Part shown: piece after piece, positions 7,513 to 17,729 of the stretch
Numbering within the stretch: position 1 is the first letter of the stretch
Layout: every line of letters begins with the position of its first letter
The notes under the pieces: generated by a model
Told to the model about the DNA's origin: nothing
What the model saw: the letters and a program-made list of their open reading frames with translations, nothing else
Database searches by the model: none
Made by a program: the position numbers and the translations under genes
Assembly (NCBI RefSeq): GCF_900114735.1
Contig: NZ_FOUA01000001.1
Location: 156,658 to 220,657 of the forward strand
Source: Halopseudomonas bauzanensis
Lineage (GTDB): Bacteria; Pseudomonadota; Gammaproteobacteria; Pseudomonadales; Pseudomonadaceae
DNA length: 64,000 bases
Reading direction: 5' to 3'

Positions 7513-10320
7513 TCAGCCAAGTTGCCCCATCAGTTCCCGAGCATCCTGCTGCTGTTGCTGAGTCCCTTCTTCGACCACTTCGGCAAGGATATCACGTGCC
7601 CCTTCCTCATCGCCCATGTCGATGTAGGCGCGGGCCAGATCCAGCTTGGTGGCACACTCATCGGTATCCGACAGGAAGTCGAAATCGTCGTCGTCCAAGT
7701 TCTCGGCTGGCATGGAGCCCTCATTCGGGGTGGTCGAAAACTCATCGTGCCCAGCTTCGCCGCTCACCTGGGCCGCATCGTTGTTCATCGCTGATTGCAG
7801 CTCTGCTTCGAAACCAGCCAGGTCGTCATCGGTCAGGGCGAAACTGCTGTCATCCGGCTCGGCTGCAGCCTCACGGGAATCGTTATCGGCACCGGCCAGG
7901 CTCATCGCCTCGAACTCGGCCAGTAGGTTGTCTGCCTGCAGCTCATCATCCAGCGTCAGCTCGAAGTCATCGAGCGGAGCCGGAGATACCGGCTGTTCGG
8001 CCGGCTCAACCGGCGCCGGCTCGACGGCAGGTTGCGTCGTCGAGTCGGTTTCGGCGAGATCGGTCAGCGCTTCATCCAGCGCCTGATCGGGATTCTCTTC
8101 CAGACTCTCTTCCAGACTCTCGTCCAGGTCGAAATCCAGATCGAAACCGACTTCCTCCCTGCCATCGGCATCGGCCAGCGAGGCAGCAGCCTCTTCTTCC
8201 AGGCCGAAGTCGGTAAAATCGAATTCGTCAGCTTCGGCATCCAGCGCCACATTATCATCCACACCGCCCTGGTCGTCGATCGACAGCGACTCGGCCGGCT
8301 CCGCCTGCTCGCCATCTGCCATCAACGCCGCGCCAGTCACCAGACCAACAGCCATCAGCGGGTAACGGGCATTCATCAGCTCCACGGCAGCGTCATCCAT
8401 ACCCATGCGCCGCAATGCCTCAGCCTGGACCGCATAGCCTTGCGGATTCTCGCGCAGCCCTTCGACTTCCATCATCTTCAGTCGCAGATCGGTACGCTCA
8501 GGCTCTTCATGAATGGCTGTCTGCAGCGCTTCGGCAGCCTCGTCCAGCTTGCCATAGGCAATCAGGGCGTCCGCTTCGACCAGCGGGTCGCGCGCCAGAT
8601 CCATATCATCAGCCGCGTCGGTCTGTGCCCCGGCCAGGGCCACATTGAAGTCGCTGCCTTCGCTGCCAGCATCGGTGTTGTCGCCGGCGAGCGCCGACTG
8701 GGCGATGAAGCTATCCGCCAGTTCAGCTTCCCGTCGCGCATTGCGTCGGGCGACCGCCATCAGAATCAGCAACAGGACCAGCAGCGCAACCGCGCCAGCG
8801 CCCAGCAACAGGCTCTGGTTCTGCATGAACCGCTGCAGCAGCGCCTCGGGTGAGCCGCTGTCCATCCGCGGCTGTTCGCTAACTGGCGCTACAGGAGCGG
8901 GCTGCTCCGGCGCAGTATCACCCGGGCCGCCAGACGGCTGTTCATTGGTGGGTGTGGCCACCGGCGCCACAGCCAGTTGCTCCTCACTGGCATCAGTCTC
9001 GTCGCTTGCCTCTTCGCCATTCCCGGCAGGCTCGGCGTCGGTTTCCATGTCGGCCGACGATTCAACTGGCTCTTCCGGCAATGTTTCGACCGGCGCAAGG
9101 CTTTCTTCCAGAGCTGTTTCCGCGCCGCCTTCCTCGGCGGGCACCGGCAGGACATCAGGCAACTCGCCGTTGCCGCTCAGCTCCTGCTGCAGGGCTGCCA
9201 GCTGGGCATCCTTGAGTTCGAGCAGACGTTGCAGCGTATCCAGCTGCCCTTCCAGATCGGCCAACCGATCGGTGAGCTCGTCCTTCTCCCGCTCGGTGGA
9301 GTCCAACTGTTCCTTGGTGCGGTCCAGCGCGTCGCGCAGCCCGCCGTTTTCGCCGTCGGCGGCCGAGTCGGTATTGGTCTCGCTGGCCTCATCGGTGCCG
9401 GAAACCAACCGCAGGGAGTCCTCATTGCTGCTCTGTGAGGGCGCCGGGCCAGCCGCGTCCCGCTCGCGAGCATCAAGCTGCCGCGCTGTGGGCTCGCTGG
9501 CTGGCGCACGGTTGCGCCAGGAGGCTGTCTGGCTGGCCACCTCGGCCACCGCCTCGGCATGACTGCGAGCGGCTGCCTGCTCGGCGGTTGGCAGGTTCAG
9601 CGTGTGGTTGGCACGAAGGTTGTTGATGTTGTTGCCGCTGAACGCAGTAGGGTTGATGTCCTGGATAGCCAGCATGGTCTGCTGGACACTGGCACCCTGC
9701 GGCCGGCTCTTCAGGGCGATTTCCCAGAGCGTGTCGGCATGATTGGTTTTCCATTCGCCAGAGGCCTGGCCCGCAGGCTGACGCGGCGCGGCGGTGCGTG
9801 GCGTCTGGCTGCCCGCGGCGGCAGCCGAGGCTGGTTGGCCCGGCGCCGGGCGTACGATATCACCAGTTGCCGGGGTCGCCGACCGGGCAACCGGCGCGCT
9901 GGCGGTAACCGGCGTCGGCTGGTACAGCGGCGGGTCCAGCAACAGGGTGAATTCACGCAGCACGCGACCGGACGGCCAGCGCACTTCCATCAGGAAGTTC
10001 AGGTAGGGTTCCTTGACCGGCCGGGTCGAGGTCACTTTGATAACGGCCTTGCCGTCCGGCCTGACCACTGGGGTAAAGGTCAGGTCGGTGAGAAAGAACG
10101 AACGTTCGATGCCGGCCTTGCCGAAGTCGTCGGGCGATGCCAGCAGCGGACGGATCTCGCTACTCGACAGATCGCGCACCTGCAGCAGTTCAATTTCGGC
10201 TTCCAACGGCTGATTCAGGGCTGAGCGCAGGTTGATCTCGCCAACCCCCAGCGCCTGGACCATATTGGATGACATCAGGGCACTAGCTGCGGCGACAGCC
10301 AAAACCAGTTTACGAACCAT
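7513..10320 (-). CDS. fimV: FimV-type pilus assembly / polar hub protein
   Basis: About 935 residues. An N-terminal signal peptide (MVRKLVLAVAAASALMSSNM) precedes the conserved 'ALGVGEINLRSALNQPLEAEIELL' region. Then come a periplasmic LysM-like domain ('HADTLWEIALKSRP...INNLRANHTLNLP'), a coiled coil ('TKEQLDSTEREKDELTDRLA' type repeats), one membrane segment (LLLGAGAVALLVLLLILMAV), a long acidic cytoplasmic part, and the C-terminal FimV domain ('TKLDLARAYIDMGDEEGARD'). FimV organises type IV pili and polar signalling at the cell pole. I chose the ATG at 10320 because AAGGAT lies eight bases upstream and the signal peptide begins there; the frame stays open about 47 codons further up. It is preceded by usg and followed by truA. 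Confidence 0.95.
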   Translation of the reverse strand: MVRKLVLAVAAASALMSSNMVQALGVGEINLRSALNQPLEAEIELLQVRDLSSSEIRPLLASPDDFGKAGIERSFFLTDLTFTPVVRPDGKAVIKVTSTRPVKEPYLNFLMEVRWPSGRVLREFTLLLDPPLYQPTPVTASAPVARSATPATGDIVRPAPGQPASAAAAGSQTPRTAAPRQPAGQASGEWKTNHADTLWEIALKSRPQGASVQQTMLAIQDINPTAFSGNNINNLRANHTLNLPTAEQAAARSHAEAVAEVASQTASWRNRAPASEPTARQLDARERDAAGPAPSQSSNEDSLRLVSGTDEASETNTDSAADGENGGLRDALDRTKEQLDSTEREKDELTDRLADLEGQLDTLQRLLELKDAQLAALQQELSGNGELPDVLPVPAEEGGAETALEESLAPVETLPEEPVESSADMETDAEPAGNGEEASDETDASEEQLAVAPVATPTNEQPSGGPGDTAPEQPAPVAPVSEQPRMDSGSPEALLQRFMQNQSLLLGAGAVALLVLLLILMAVARRNARREAELADSFIAQSALAGDNTDAGSEGSDFNVALAGAQTDAADDMDLARDPLVEADALIAYGKLDEAAEALQTAIHEEPERTDLRLKMMEVEGLRENPQGYAVQAEALRRMGMDDAAVELMNARYPLMAVGLVTGAALMADGEQAEPAESLSIDDQGGVDDNVALDAEADEFDFTDFGLEEEAAASLADADGREEVGFDLDFDLDESLEESLEENPDQALDEALTDLAETDSTTQPAVEPAPVEPAEQPVSPAPLDDFELTLDDELQADNLLAEFEAMSLAGADNDSREAAAEPDDSSFALTDDDLAGFEAELQSAMNNDAAQVSGEAGHDEFSTTPNEGSMPAENLDDDDFDFLSDTDECATKLDLARAYIDMGDEEGARDILAEVVEEGTQQQQQDARELMGQLG

Positions 10321-10543
10321 AGCGAAGATCCTTTGCTTTATCGTTTTACACGCGTCCATGAACCCCATTCCCGCCCACCGGTTCAGGATATCGCTGAAAA
10401 ACACCTGCGCTCTATAAGCGGCGTTTCCAACGCACCCTGACTCCCCACCGGCAATCGGCAATCTGAAAACAAGTCGAACTCAAAATCAGTATTTGCCCGG
10501 ACAGTACCTGAATCGATAGTTACAAACCAGCAGCAAGTATCGA

Positions 10544-11563
10544 TTACAAATGGCCTTTTATCAATAAGTCTGCAACAGCAAGCGCGTTGAGTGCGACACC
10601 TTTTCGAAGATTATCAGACACAAGCCACATACTGACGCTGACCGGATCCAGGGAATCCTGCCGCAGCCGGCCAACCCATACCTGATCCGTGCCAGTCGCG
10701 TCGGCAACCGGTGTGGGATACCCCCCGGCACTGGGCCGGTCCAGCAACTTGACACCAGGCGCCTTGCGCAGCAGCGTGGCGGCGCGCTTGGCAGGCAGGG
10801 CATCCCGGGTACGGACCTGCATGACCTGGGCACTACCAAAGAAGGTCGGCACCAGCACGCAGGTGGCCGACACCGGCAGCTGCGGCAACTGCAGAATGCG
10901 CCGGATATCCTCCGCCAGCCGCACCTCGGCAGTACTGCTACCGCTCTCATCCAGCTCACCGATCCGCGGAATCAGATTGAAGGCTGCCTGCTTGTCGAAT
11001 GCGCCCTTCTCTGGCGGCTGCCCATTGAGCAGGCGGCCGGTCTGCAGCGCCAGGGCTTCGACCTCTTCACCGCCGACGGTCGACATCGACTGATAAGTGG
11101 CCACGGTGACTGATTGCAAGCCAGCTTCAGCCACCAAAGGCTGCAGTGCTATCAGCGTCTGGACCACTTGCGCATCGGGACAGGACACCACACCGCGCGC
11201 CCGGACACCCTCCAGCGCCTGAGGATTGACCTCGGCGACCACCAACGGCACATCGGCTTCACCACGAAAGGCGCCACAACCGTCGACGACCAGGCAGCCG
11301 GCTTTCACTGCCCGCTCAGCCCAGCCGGTGGCCAGCTCCGCATCAGCGAACAGCACGACCGCCACCTGGGTGAAGTCGAATCGCTCCAGCACTTCTACCC
11401 GCTGGCTCTGCCCTTTGAGCATGGGCCGGCCACCGGCACGGTCTTCGGTGTCCAGCAGGTGAATGCGGCCGAAGGCAAATTCATGCTCGTCCAGTACATT
11501 CAGCAGGGTTTCGCCTGCCAGCCCGCTCATACCCACTATCGCAACATCACCGGTCTTGCTCAT
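10544..11563 (-). CDS. usg: Aspartate-semialdehyde dehydrogenase paralogue (Usg-like), catalytic Cys absent
   Basis: 339 residues with the fold of aspartate-semialdehyde dehydrogenase: N-terminal 'VAIVGMSGLAGETLLNVL' nucleotide-binding start, central 'VATYQSMSTVGGEEVEAL' and C-terminal 'DPVSVSMWLVSDNLRKGVA'. Where true enzymes have NPNC, this protein has CPDA at residues 128-131, so Ala131 aligns with the catalytic Cys, while Cys128 sits three residues earlier. That agrees with Usg proteins being non-catalytic paralogues of unknown role. It lies between asd and fimV, as in P. aeruginosa, with a strong terminator separating it from asd. Confidence 0.88.
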   Translation of the reverse strand: MSKTGDVAIVGMSGLAGETLLNVLDEHEFAFGRIHLLDTEDRAGGRPMLKGQSQRVEVLERFDFTQVAVVLFADAELATGWAERAVKAGCLVVDGCGAFRGEADVPLVVAEVNPQALEGVRARGVVSCPDAQVVQTLIALQPLVAEAGLQSVTVATYQSMSTVGGEEVEALALQTGRLLNGQPPEKGAFDKQAAFNLIPRIGELDESGSSTAEVRLAEDIRRILQLPQLPVSATCVLVPTFFGSAQVMQVRTRDALPAKRAATLLRKAPGVKLLDRPSAGGYPTPVADATGTDQVWVGRLRQDSLDPVSVSMWLVSDNLRKGVALNALAVADLLIKGHL

Positions 11564-11598
11564 ATAAGGAAATTCTCACTGAATCCTGAAAACACAAA

Positions 11599-11625
11599 GG
11601 GCACCCCCGCCTGGCGGGGGTGCCC
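11599..11625 (-). terminator. Strong rho-independent terminator of asd
   Basis: A perfect 12-bp stem (GGGCACCCCCGC / GCGGGGGTGCCC) with a 3-nt loop lies 26 bases past the asd stop. On the minus strand it is followed by TTTGTGTTTT. It separates asd transcription from usg. Confidence 0.85.
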
Positions 11626-11651
11626 CGATTACTTGCCTGATCCGGCGCGAC

Positions 11652-12764
11652 TCAACCCTCGAGCAGGATCCGCAGCATGCGGCGCAGCGGCTCGGCTGCG
11701 CCCCACAGCAATTGGTCGCCGACGGTGAAGGCAGACAGGTACTGCGAACCCATATTGAGCTTACGCAGACGACCTACCGGCACCTTCAGTGTGCCGGTTA
11801 CGGCAGTCGGGGTGAGATCACGGATGCTGGCTTCCTTCTCGTTCGGCACCACCTTGGACCAGGGATTGTGCGCATCGAGCATGGCTTCGATATCCGCCAG
11901 CGGCACATCCTTGTTCAGCTTGATGGTCAGCGCCTGGCTGTGGCAGCGCATGGCGCCAATGCGCACACAAATGCCGTCTACCGGGATCGGGCGACCGCTG
12001 CGACCGATGATCTTGTTGGTCTCGGCCTGGGCCTTCCACTCTTCACGGCTCTGGCCATTGGGCAGCTGCTTGTCGATCCAGGGGATCAGACTGCCGGCCA
12101 ACGGCACACCGAAGTTCTCTGTCGGAAAACTATCATCACGCAGGGTCGCTGCGACCTGACGATCAATATCCAGAATGGCACTGGCCGGATCGGCCAGCTG
12201 ATCAGTCACCGAGCCGTTGATCACGCCCATCTGGTTGATCAGCTCGCGCATGTTCTGCGCACCGGCGCCACTGGCTGCCTGATAGGTCATGGCGGTCATC
12301 CACTCGACCAGACCGTTCTCGAACAGGCCACCCAGGCCCATCAGCATCAGGCTGACGGTGCAGTTGCCGCCGACGAAGGTCTTCATGCCGTCACGCACGG
12401 CCTGGTCGATGTTCCGACGGTTGACCGGGTCCAGCACGATGACCGCTTCATCTTCCATGCGCAGGGCGGAGGCAGCATCGATCCAATAGCCCTTCCAGCC
12501 TTCGGCACGCAGCTTGGGATAGACGGCACTGGTGTAATCGCCACCCTGGCAGGTGATGATGATGTCCATCGGCTTGAGGGCTTCGATGTCGTAAGCATCC
12601 TTCAGCTCGGGAATGGCCTTGCCAATATCCGGACCGGTGCCACCAACGTTGGAGGTGGTGAAAAATACCGGATCAATGGAAGCAAAGTCATTCTCTTCAC
12701 GCATACGCTGCATGAGCACAGAACCCACCATGCCCCGCCAGCCGATCAAACCAACTTGTTTCAT
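11652..12764 (-). CDS. asd: Aspartate-semialdehyde dehydrogenase
   Basis: 370 residues, starting [20 protein letters not shown], the nucleotide-binding loop. The catalytic Cys lies in '[19 protein letters not shown]' and the substrate-binding '[18 protein letters not shown]' follows. The enzyme reduces aspartyl phosphate to aspartate semialdehyde, the branch point to lysine, diaminopimelate, threonine and methionine. This is the active paralogue of the neighbouring usg. I use the ATG at 12764, with a G-rich ribosome binding site upstream. leuB lies 79 bases upstream on the same strand. Confidence 0.97.
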   Translation of the reverse strand: MKQVGLIGWRGMVGSVLMQRMREENDFASIDPVFFTTSNVGGTGPDIGKAIPELKDAYDIEALKPMDIIITCQGGDYTSAVYPKLRAEGWKGYWIDAASALRMEDEAVIVLDPVNRRNIDQAVRDGMKTFVGGNCTVSLMLMGLGGLFENGLVEWMTAMTYQAASGAGAQNMRELINQMGVINGSVTDQLADPASAILDIDRQVAATLRDDSFPTENFGVPLAGSLIPWIDKQLPNGQSREEWKAQAETNKIIGRSGRPIPVDGICVRIGAMRCHSQALTIKLNKDVPLADIEAMLDAHNPWSKVVPNEKEASIRDLTPTAVTGTLKVPVGRLRKLNMGSQYLSAFTVGDQLLWGAAEPLRRMLRILLEG

Positions 12765-12843
12765 AACTGCAGACCCCCATGGGGTGAAATTCACGACAAC
12801 TGCACCCGGCCAGCGCCGGGTACAAATTAAGCAATGCGACAGG

Positions 12844-13926
12844 TTACAGGTTTTTCAGCGCCGCGACCACGGCGTCACCCATTTCCCGGGTGCCAACCTG
12901 ACGGCAACCAGCCGCCATGATGTCGCCGGTGCGCAGGCCCTGGTCCAGCACCTGACTGACGGCTTGCTCGATGGCATCGGCAGCTGCGGCTTCAGCGAAG
13001 CTGTAGCGCAGCATCATGGACACCGAGAGAATGGTCGCCAGCGGGTTGGCAATGCCCTGCCCTGCGATATCCGGCGCGCTGCCATGGCAGGGCTCGTACA
13101 TGCCTTTGTTCTGCACATTCAACGACGCCGATGGCAGCATGCCGATAGAACCGGTGAGCATGGAAGCCTGATCCGACAGAATGTCACCGAACATGTTGTC
13201 GGTAACGATCACGTCGAACTGCTTGGGTGCTCGGACCAGCTGCATGGCGGCGTTGTCGACATACATGTGCGACAGCTCGACATCCGGATAGTCCTTCGCC
13301 ACCTCTTCCACCACTTCGCGCCACAGCTGACTGGACGCCAGCACGTTGGCCTTGTCCACCGAGCACAGCTTCTTGCCGCGCAGACGGGCCATGTCGAAGC
13401 CGACGGTGGCGATGCGGCGGATCTCGCTTTCGCTGTAGGGCAAGGTGTCATAGGCCTGACGCTCGCCATTATCCAACATCCGACGCTCGCGGGGCTGACC
13501 GAAGTAGATGCCGCCGGTCAGTTCGCGGACGATAAGAATGTCCAGCCCCGATACTACCTCGGGCTTGAGCGTGGAGGCCTCGGCCAGCTGCGGATACAGC
13601 AAGGCCGGGCGCAGGTTACCGAACAACTCCAGCTGCGAACGGATCTTCAGCAGTCCGCGCTCGGGGCGCAAGGCCGGGTCGATGGTATCCCACTTGGGAC
13701 CGCCAACTGCGCCGAGCAGGATCGCATCGGCCTGCCGCGCGCGCTCCAGTGTCTCATCCGCCAGTGGTGTACCGTAACGGTCATAGGCCGCGCCACCCAG
13801 ATCGTCATAGCTCAGTTCGACGCCCAGGCCATATTTTTCGCTGGCCACGTCCAGTACCTTGACCGCTTCGGCAACGATTTCAGGACCAATTCCATCGCCC
13901 GGCAGAACCAGAATCTTCTTTGACAT
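12844..13926 (-). CDS. leuB: 3-isopropylmalate dehydrogenase
   Basis: 360 residues starting [22 protein letters not shown]. '[12 protein letters not shown]', '[19 protein letters not shown]', '[17 protein letters not shown]' and '[20 protein letters not shown]' are the LeuB substrate, Mg and NAD motifs. The enzyme oxidatively decarboxylates 3-isopropylmalate in leucine synthesis. It follows leuD after 40 bases, so leuC-leuD-leuB form the usual operon. Confidence 0.98.
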   Translation of the reverse strand: MSKKILVLPGDGIGPEIVAEAVKVLDVASEKYGLGVELSYDDLGGAAYDRYGTPLADETLERARQADAILLGAVGGPKWDTIDPALRPERGLLKIRSQLELFGNLRPALLYPQLAEASTLKPEVVSGLDILIVRELTGGIYFGQPRERRMLDNGERQAYDTLPYSESEIRRIATVGFDMARLRGKKLCSVDKANVLASSQLWREVVEEVAKDYPDVELSHMYVDNAAMQLVRAPKQFDVIVTDNMFGDILSDQASMLTGSIGMLPSASLNVQNKGMYEPCHGSAPDIAGQGIANPLATILSVSMMLRYSFAEAAAADAIEQAVSQVLDQGLRTGDIMAAGCRQVGTREMGDAVVAALKNL

Positions 13927-13966
13927 ATTTCACTAAGCCTTTGTTCTTTAAGCTGAAAGCTTCAAT

Positions 13967-14614
13967 TTATTTGATGGCATCAAACAGCCACGGCTGCGCC
14001 TGGCGATGCTTTTCTTCAAACGCGCGGATCGCATCAGCGTCCTGCAGGGTCAACCCGATATCATCGAGGCCATTGAGCAAGCAGTGCTTGCGAAACGCGT
14101 CGATCTCGAAGCTGTAGCTCTTGCCGTCCGGACGGGTCACCGTCTGCGCCTGCAGGTCCACGGTCAGCTGATAACCCTCTTCCGCTTCAGCCTGCTTGAA
14201 CAGATCGTCAATATCTTCTTCATTTAAAACAATAGGTAACAAGCCATTCTTGAAGCTATTGTTGAAGAATATATCGGCAAAGCTGGATGCCAGTACGGCA
14301 CGAAAGCCATATTCATCCAGGGCCCATGGCGCGTGTTCGCGGCTGGAACCACAACCAAAGTTCTCCCGTGCCAGCAACACGCTGGCACCTTGATAGCGGG
14401 GCTGGTTCAAAACAAAATCCGGGTTCAGCGGACGGCTGGTATGGTCCTGGCCCGGGTAGCCCTCATCAAGGTAGCGCCACTCGTCGAACAGATTGGGGCC
14501 GAAGCCGGTTCGCTTGATCGACTTGAGAAACTGCTTGGGAATGATCTGGTCGGTGTCCACGTTGGCCCGATCCAGCGGCGCTACCAAGCCGGTATGTTTG
14601 GTAAAGGCTCTCAT
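13967..14614 (-). CDS. leuD: 3-isopropylmalate dehydratase small subunit
   Basis: 215 residues with '[20 protein letters not shown]' near the N-terminus and '[20 protein letters not shown]' (about residues 84-103), the swivelling domain of isopropylmalate isomerase. It pairs with LeuC to convert 2- into 3-isopropylmalate. Its ATG overlaps the leuC stop by four bases (ATGA), which suggests coupled translation of the two subunits. Confidence 0.98.
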   Translation of the reverse strand: MRAFTKHTGLVAPLDRANVDTDQIIPKQFLKSIKRTGFGPNLFDEWRYLDEGYPGQDHTSRPLNPDFVLNQPRYQGASVLLARENFGCGSSREHAPWALDEYGFRAVLASSFADIFFNNSFKNGLLPIVLNEEDIDDLFKQAEAEEGYQLTVDLQAQTVTRPDGKSYSFEIDAFRKHCLLNGLDDIGLTLQDADAIRAFEEKHRQAQPWLFDAIK

Positions 14615-16044
14615 GCGCTTGCCTCCTCTGTGAGCATGTCACGCACATCAACGAAATGGCCGGCGATCGCCGCCGCAGCCGCCATGGCCGGGCTGACCAG
14701 ATGGGTGCGCCCGCCATTGCCCTGCCGCCCTTCGAAGTTGCGATTGGATGTCGAGGCGCAGTGCTCGCCGGGCTGCAGGCGGTCGGGGTTCATGGCCAGA
14801 CACATGGAACAACCCGGATCGCGCCATTCGAAGCCGGCAGCCTTGAAGATCACATCCAGACCTTCGCGCTCGGCCTGTTCCTTGACCAGGCCCGAGCCGG
14901 GCACAACCATCGCCTGCTTGACGGTGTTGGCGACCCTGCGGCCTTTGGCGACCACCGCGGCCGCACGCAGATCCTCGATCCGCGAGTTGGTGCAGGAGCC
15001 GATGAACACCCGATCCAGCTTGATCGAAGTGATCGGCTGATCGGCCTCCAGGCCCATGTACTGCAATGCACGCTGATAGCCACTGCGCTTGACCGCGTCG
15101 GTTTCCCGGGCCGGATTCGGCACCTTGGCATCGATTGCCACGACCATCTCGGGAGATGTGCCCCAGGACACCTGCGGCTTGATCTGCGCGGCGTCCAGCT
15201 CGACCACGGTGTCAAACACCGCATCGGCGTCGGATACCAGGTCCTGCCAGGCTGCCACGGCCTTGTCCCAGTCCCCGCCCTTGGGCGCGTAGGGGCGATC
15301 CTTGACGTACGCCACGGTCTTCTCGTCGCAGGCGACCAGACCAACGCGGGCACCGGCTTCGATGGCCATGTTGCACACCGTCATGCGCCCTTCCATTGAC
15401 AGGCCGCGGATAGCGGACCCGGCAAATTCGATGGCGTGACCGTTACCACCAGCGGTGCCGATCTTGCCGATCACCGCCAGCACGATGTCCTTGGCGGTTA
15501 CGCCAAAGCCCAATTCACCGTCGACCTGGACCAGCATGTTCTTCATCTTCTTGGCGACCAGACACTGGGTAGCCAGCACATGCTCGACCTCAGACGTGCC
15601 GATACCGTGAGCCAGAGCGCCGAAGGCACCATGGGTGGCGGTGTGGGAGTCGCCGCAGACGATGGTCATGCCCGGCAGAGTCGCGCCCTGCTCCGGCCCC
15701 ACCACATGCACGATGCCCTGGCGGCGATCAGTCATCTGGAACTCCAGGATGCCGAAGTCCTTGCAGTTATCGTCGAGGGTGGTGACCTGCAGCTTGGATA
15801 CCAGATCATCGATACCAGCCACTCCGGCTGCACGGTTGATCGTGGGCACGTTATGATCCGGCGTCGCCAGGTTGGCGTCGATGCGCCAAGGCTTGCGGTC
15901 GGCCAGGCGCAGACCTTCAAAGGCCTGTGGCGAGGTCACTTCATGCAACAGATGGCGATCGATATACAACAGGGCCGAACCATCGTCCCGTTGCTTGACC
16001 AGATGGCTATCCCAAAGCTTGTCGTAGAGCGTCTTGGCGGACAT
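14611..16044 (-). CDS. leuC: 3-isopropylmalate dehydratase large subunit
   Basis: 477 residues, starting [20 protein letters not shown]. The three 4Fe-4S cysteines are in '[20 protein letters not shown]' and '[14 protein letters not shown]'; '[20 protein letters not shown]' is also present. The ATG at 16044 has AGGAG eight bases upstream; the frame stays open further upstream without family-like sequence. It is the first gene of the leuC-leuD-leuB unit and is divergent from a LysR regulator gene. Confidence 0.98.
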   Translation of the reverse strand: MSAKTLYDKLWDSHLVKQRDDGSALLYIDRHLLHEVTSPQAFEGLRLADRKPWRIDANLATPDHNVPTINRAAGVAGIDDLVSKLQVTTLDDNCKDFGILEFQMTDRRQGIVHVVGPEQGATLPGMTIVCGDSHTATHGAFGALAHGIGTSEVEHVLATQCLVAKKMKNMLVQVDGELGFGVTAKDIVLAVIGKIGTAGGNGHAIEFAGSAIRGLSMEGRMTVCNMAIEAGARVGLVACDEKTVAYVKDRPYAPKGGDWDKAVAAWQDLVSDADAVFDTVVELDAAQIKPQVSWGTSPEMVVAIDAKVPNPARETDAVKRSGYQRALQYMGLEADQPITSIKLDRVFIGSCTNSRIEDLRAAAVVAKGRRVANTVKQAMVVPGSGLVKEQAEREGLDVIFKAAGFEWRDPGCSMCLAMNPDRLQPGEHCASTSNRNFEGRQGNGGRTHLVSPAMAAAAAIAGHFVDVRDMLTEEASA

Positions 16045-16184
16045 GCTTATCTCCTGAATCGGCTGAGGTCTGCCGGTCCCTGAACATCCGGCCGACAGTT
16101 TTGAATACAAAACGATAGTAAGAGCTGGCAATCAATAAAACAAATTCATTATATTCATGCATTGGATAACCATCAGGAATCCAC
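16045..16184. promoter_or_regulatory. leuC / LysR divergent promoter region
   Basis: This 140-base region serves both directions. For leuC a possible -35 (TTGTTT, at 16143-16138) and -10 (TACTAT, at 16120-16115) are 17 bases apart on the minus strand. A conspicuous A/T-rich stretch with the near-palindrome ATTCATTATATTCAT at about 16143-16157 sits next to it and could be the binding site of the divergent LysR protein. The layout is typical of LysR control; the individual boxes are inferred by eye. Confidence 0.4.
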
Positions 16185-17072
16185 ATGGACATTGCCAACT
16201 TCACCGCTTTTCTCGCTGTAGCTGCCACTGGCTCCTTTTCCCGTGCTGCGGAACAATTGCATCTGACCCAGCCAGCCATCAGCAAACGCATCGCCACTTT
16301 GGAGCAACAGCTCGGCGCGCGCCTGTTCGACCGCATCGGCAAGCACGTCGGGCTGACCGAGGCCGGGCGCGCCCTGCAGCCCCGTGCCGAGCTCATCATC
16401 AATACTCTCAACGACACCCGTCGGGCTCTCGGCAACCTATCGGCCAATATCCAGGGCCGGCTCAGACTGGCTACCAGTCATCATATCGGACTGCATCGGT
16501 TACCCCCGCTGCTGCGCCGCTTCACCAAGGCTTATCCGGGTGTGGTGCTGGATATCGAGTTTCTCGACTCCGAAATTGCCTATGAGAAAGTCCTGCATGG
16601 CGAGATCGAGCTAGCAGTGATCACCCTGGCCCCGGCGGTCGAGCCACCGATCATTGCCACCCGAATCTGGCACGACCAGCTGGAATTCGTGGTAGCGCCG
16701 GAGCATCCCCTGGCCGGTAAAGACGAAGTCCAGCTACAGCAGCTGGCCAGTTATCCGGCGGTGTTTCCCGGGGTCAATACCTTTACCCACCGCGTAGTCG
16801 GCCAGCTGTTCGAGCGCCACGGCATCACTCCACAGGTCAGCATGAGCACCAACTATATGGAGACCATCAAGATGATGGTCTCCATCGGCTTGGCCTGGAG
16901 CGTACTGCCACGCACCATGATCGACTCCCAGGTCCGCGCGCTACAGGTACCGAACGCTGGCCTGGTCCGCGAGCTGGGCTGCATTCATCACAACGGCAGA
17001 ACCCTTTCCAATGCCGGCCGGGCGCTGATCGAACTACTGCACCAGCATAGCGATAACAGCGGCCCGCTTTGA
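16185..17072 (+). CDS. LysR-type transcriptional regulator divergent from leuC
   Basis: 295 residues. The N-terminal winged helix-turn-helix has the LysR pattern 'FLAVAATGSFSRAAEQLHLT' followed by 'QPAISKRIATLEQQLGARLF' (residues about 9-48). The remainder is a periplasmic-binding-protein-like effector domain. A gene at this place, divergent from leuC, is conserved in pseudomonads. Control of leuCDB by the protein is a natural inference from the shared promoter region, but the effector is not evident from sequence. Confidence 0.9.
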   Translation: MDIANFTAFLAVAATGSFSRAAEQLHLTQPAISKRIATLEQQLGARLFDRIGKHVGLTEAGRALQPRAELIINTLNDTRRALGNLSANIQGRLRLATSHHIGLHRLPPLLRRFTKAYPGVVLDIEFLDSEIAYEKVLHGEIELAVITLAPAVEPPIIATRIWHDQLEFVVAPEHPLAGKDEVQLQQLASYPAVFPGVNTFTHRVVGQLFERHGITPQVSMSTNYMETIKMMVSIGLAWSVLPRTMIDSQVRALQVPNAGLVRELGCIHHNGRTLSNAGRALIELLHQHSDNSGPL

Positions 17073-17154
17073 ACTTGTGGCAAACCTGGCAGTCTCAGCC
17101 GGTAAGAGGTGCGGATACCCGCAACAGATCAACGCAGTGCACAGGGAAATCACC

Positions 17155-17691
17155 ATGAACAAATCAATGTTGTCAGGCATCGTCATCGGCGCAATCGTCG
17201 CTACCGCTGGTGGTGCCATCGCCGGCTACAACGCATTGTCCGACAAGACGCCGACCCACGCGCAAGTCCTCAATGTGGTCGAGATCAAGGAAAACGAACG
17301 CACTCCGCGTGAGGTTTGCCAGCAGGTCGCCGTAACCCGTCAGAAACCAGTTCAGGATCAGCATCAGGTATTGGGTAGTGTGGCCGGCGCCGTGATAGGC
17401 GGCGTGCTGGGCAACCAGGTCGGCGGCGGTACCGGCAAGAAAATCGCCACCGTTGCCGGGGCGGCCGCTGGCGGTTATGCCGGTAACAAGACCCAGGAGC
17501 GCATCCAGCAGGGTAATACCTACACCACGACTGAGCAGCGCTGCGAAACCGTCTACGACAATCATGAAAAGGTTGTCGGCTATCAGGTGGACTACAGCAT
17601 CGGTGACAAGAATGGCACCGTGCGCATGGATCGCCACCCCGGCGACACCATCCCCCTGCAGGACGGCCAACTGGTCCTGGCAGGTCAGTAA
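17155..17691 (+). CDS. Glycine-zipper 2TM envelope protein
   Basis: 178 residues starting MNKSMLSGIVIGAIVATAGG. An N-terminal membrane anchor or uncleaved signal is followed by a Gly-rich segment 'VAGAVIGGVLGNQVGGGTGK' (about residues 76-95) and 'AAAGGYAGNKTQERI', the glycine-zipper 2TM pattern (outer membrane SlyB/PcpA-like families). The C-terminal half contains 'QRCETVYDNHEKVVGYQVDY', common in this group. Probably an envelope-located structural or stress protein; the exact role is unknown. It stands alone between two LysR genes. Confidence 0.8.
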   Translation: MNKSMLSGIVIGAIVATAGGAIAGYNALSDKTPTHAQVLNVVEIKENERTPREVCQQVAVTRQKPVQDQHQVLGSVAGAVIGGVLGNQVGGGTGKKIATVAGAAAGGYAGNKTQERIQQGNTYTTTEQRCETVYDNHEKVVGYQVDYSIGDKNGTVRMDRHPGDTIPLQDGQLVLAGQ

Positions 17692-17696
17692 TACCA

Positions 17697-17725
17697 ACCG
17701 GCCCGGGCTCCCTGCCCGGGTCGGT
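17697..17725. terminator. Hairpin between convergent genes
   Basis: An 11-bp stem with one G-U pair (ACCGGCCCGGG / CCCGGGTCGGT, 7-nt loop) lies between the glycine-zipper gene and finR, which converge. It probably ends transcription from the left; the trailing CTTGCTAGTT is a weak T-tract. Confidence 0.55.
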
Positions 17726-17729
17726 CTTG

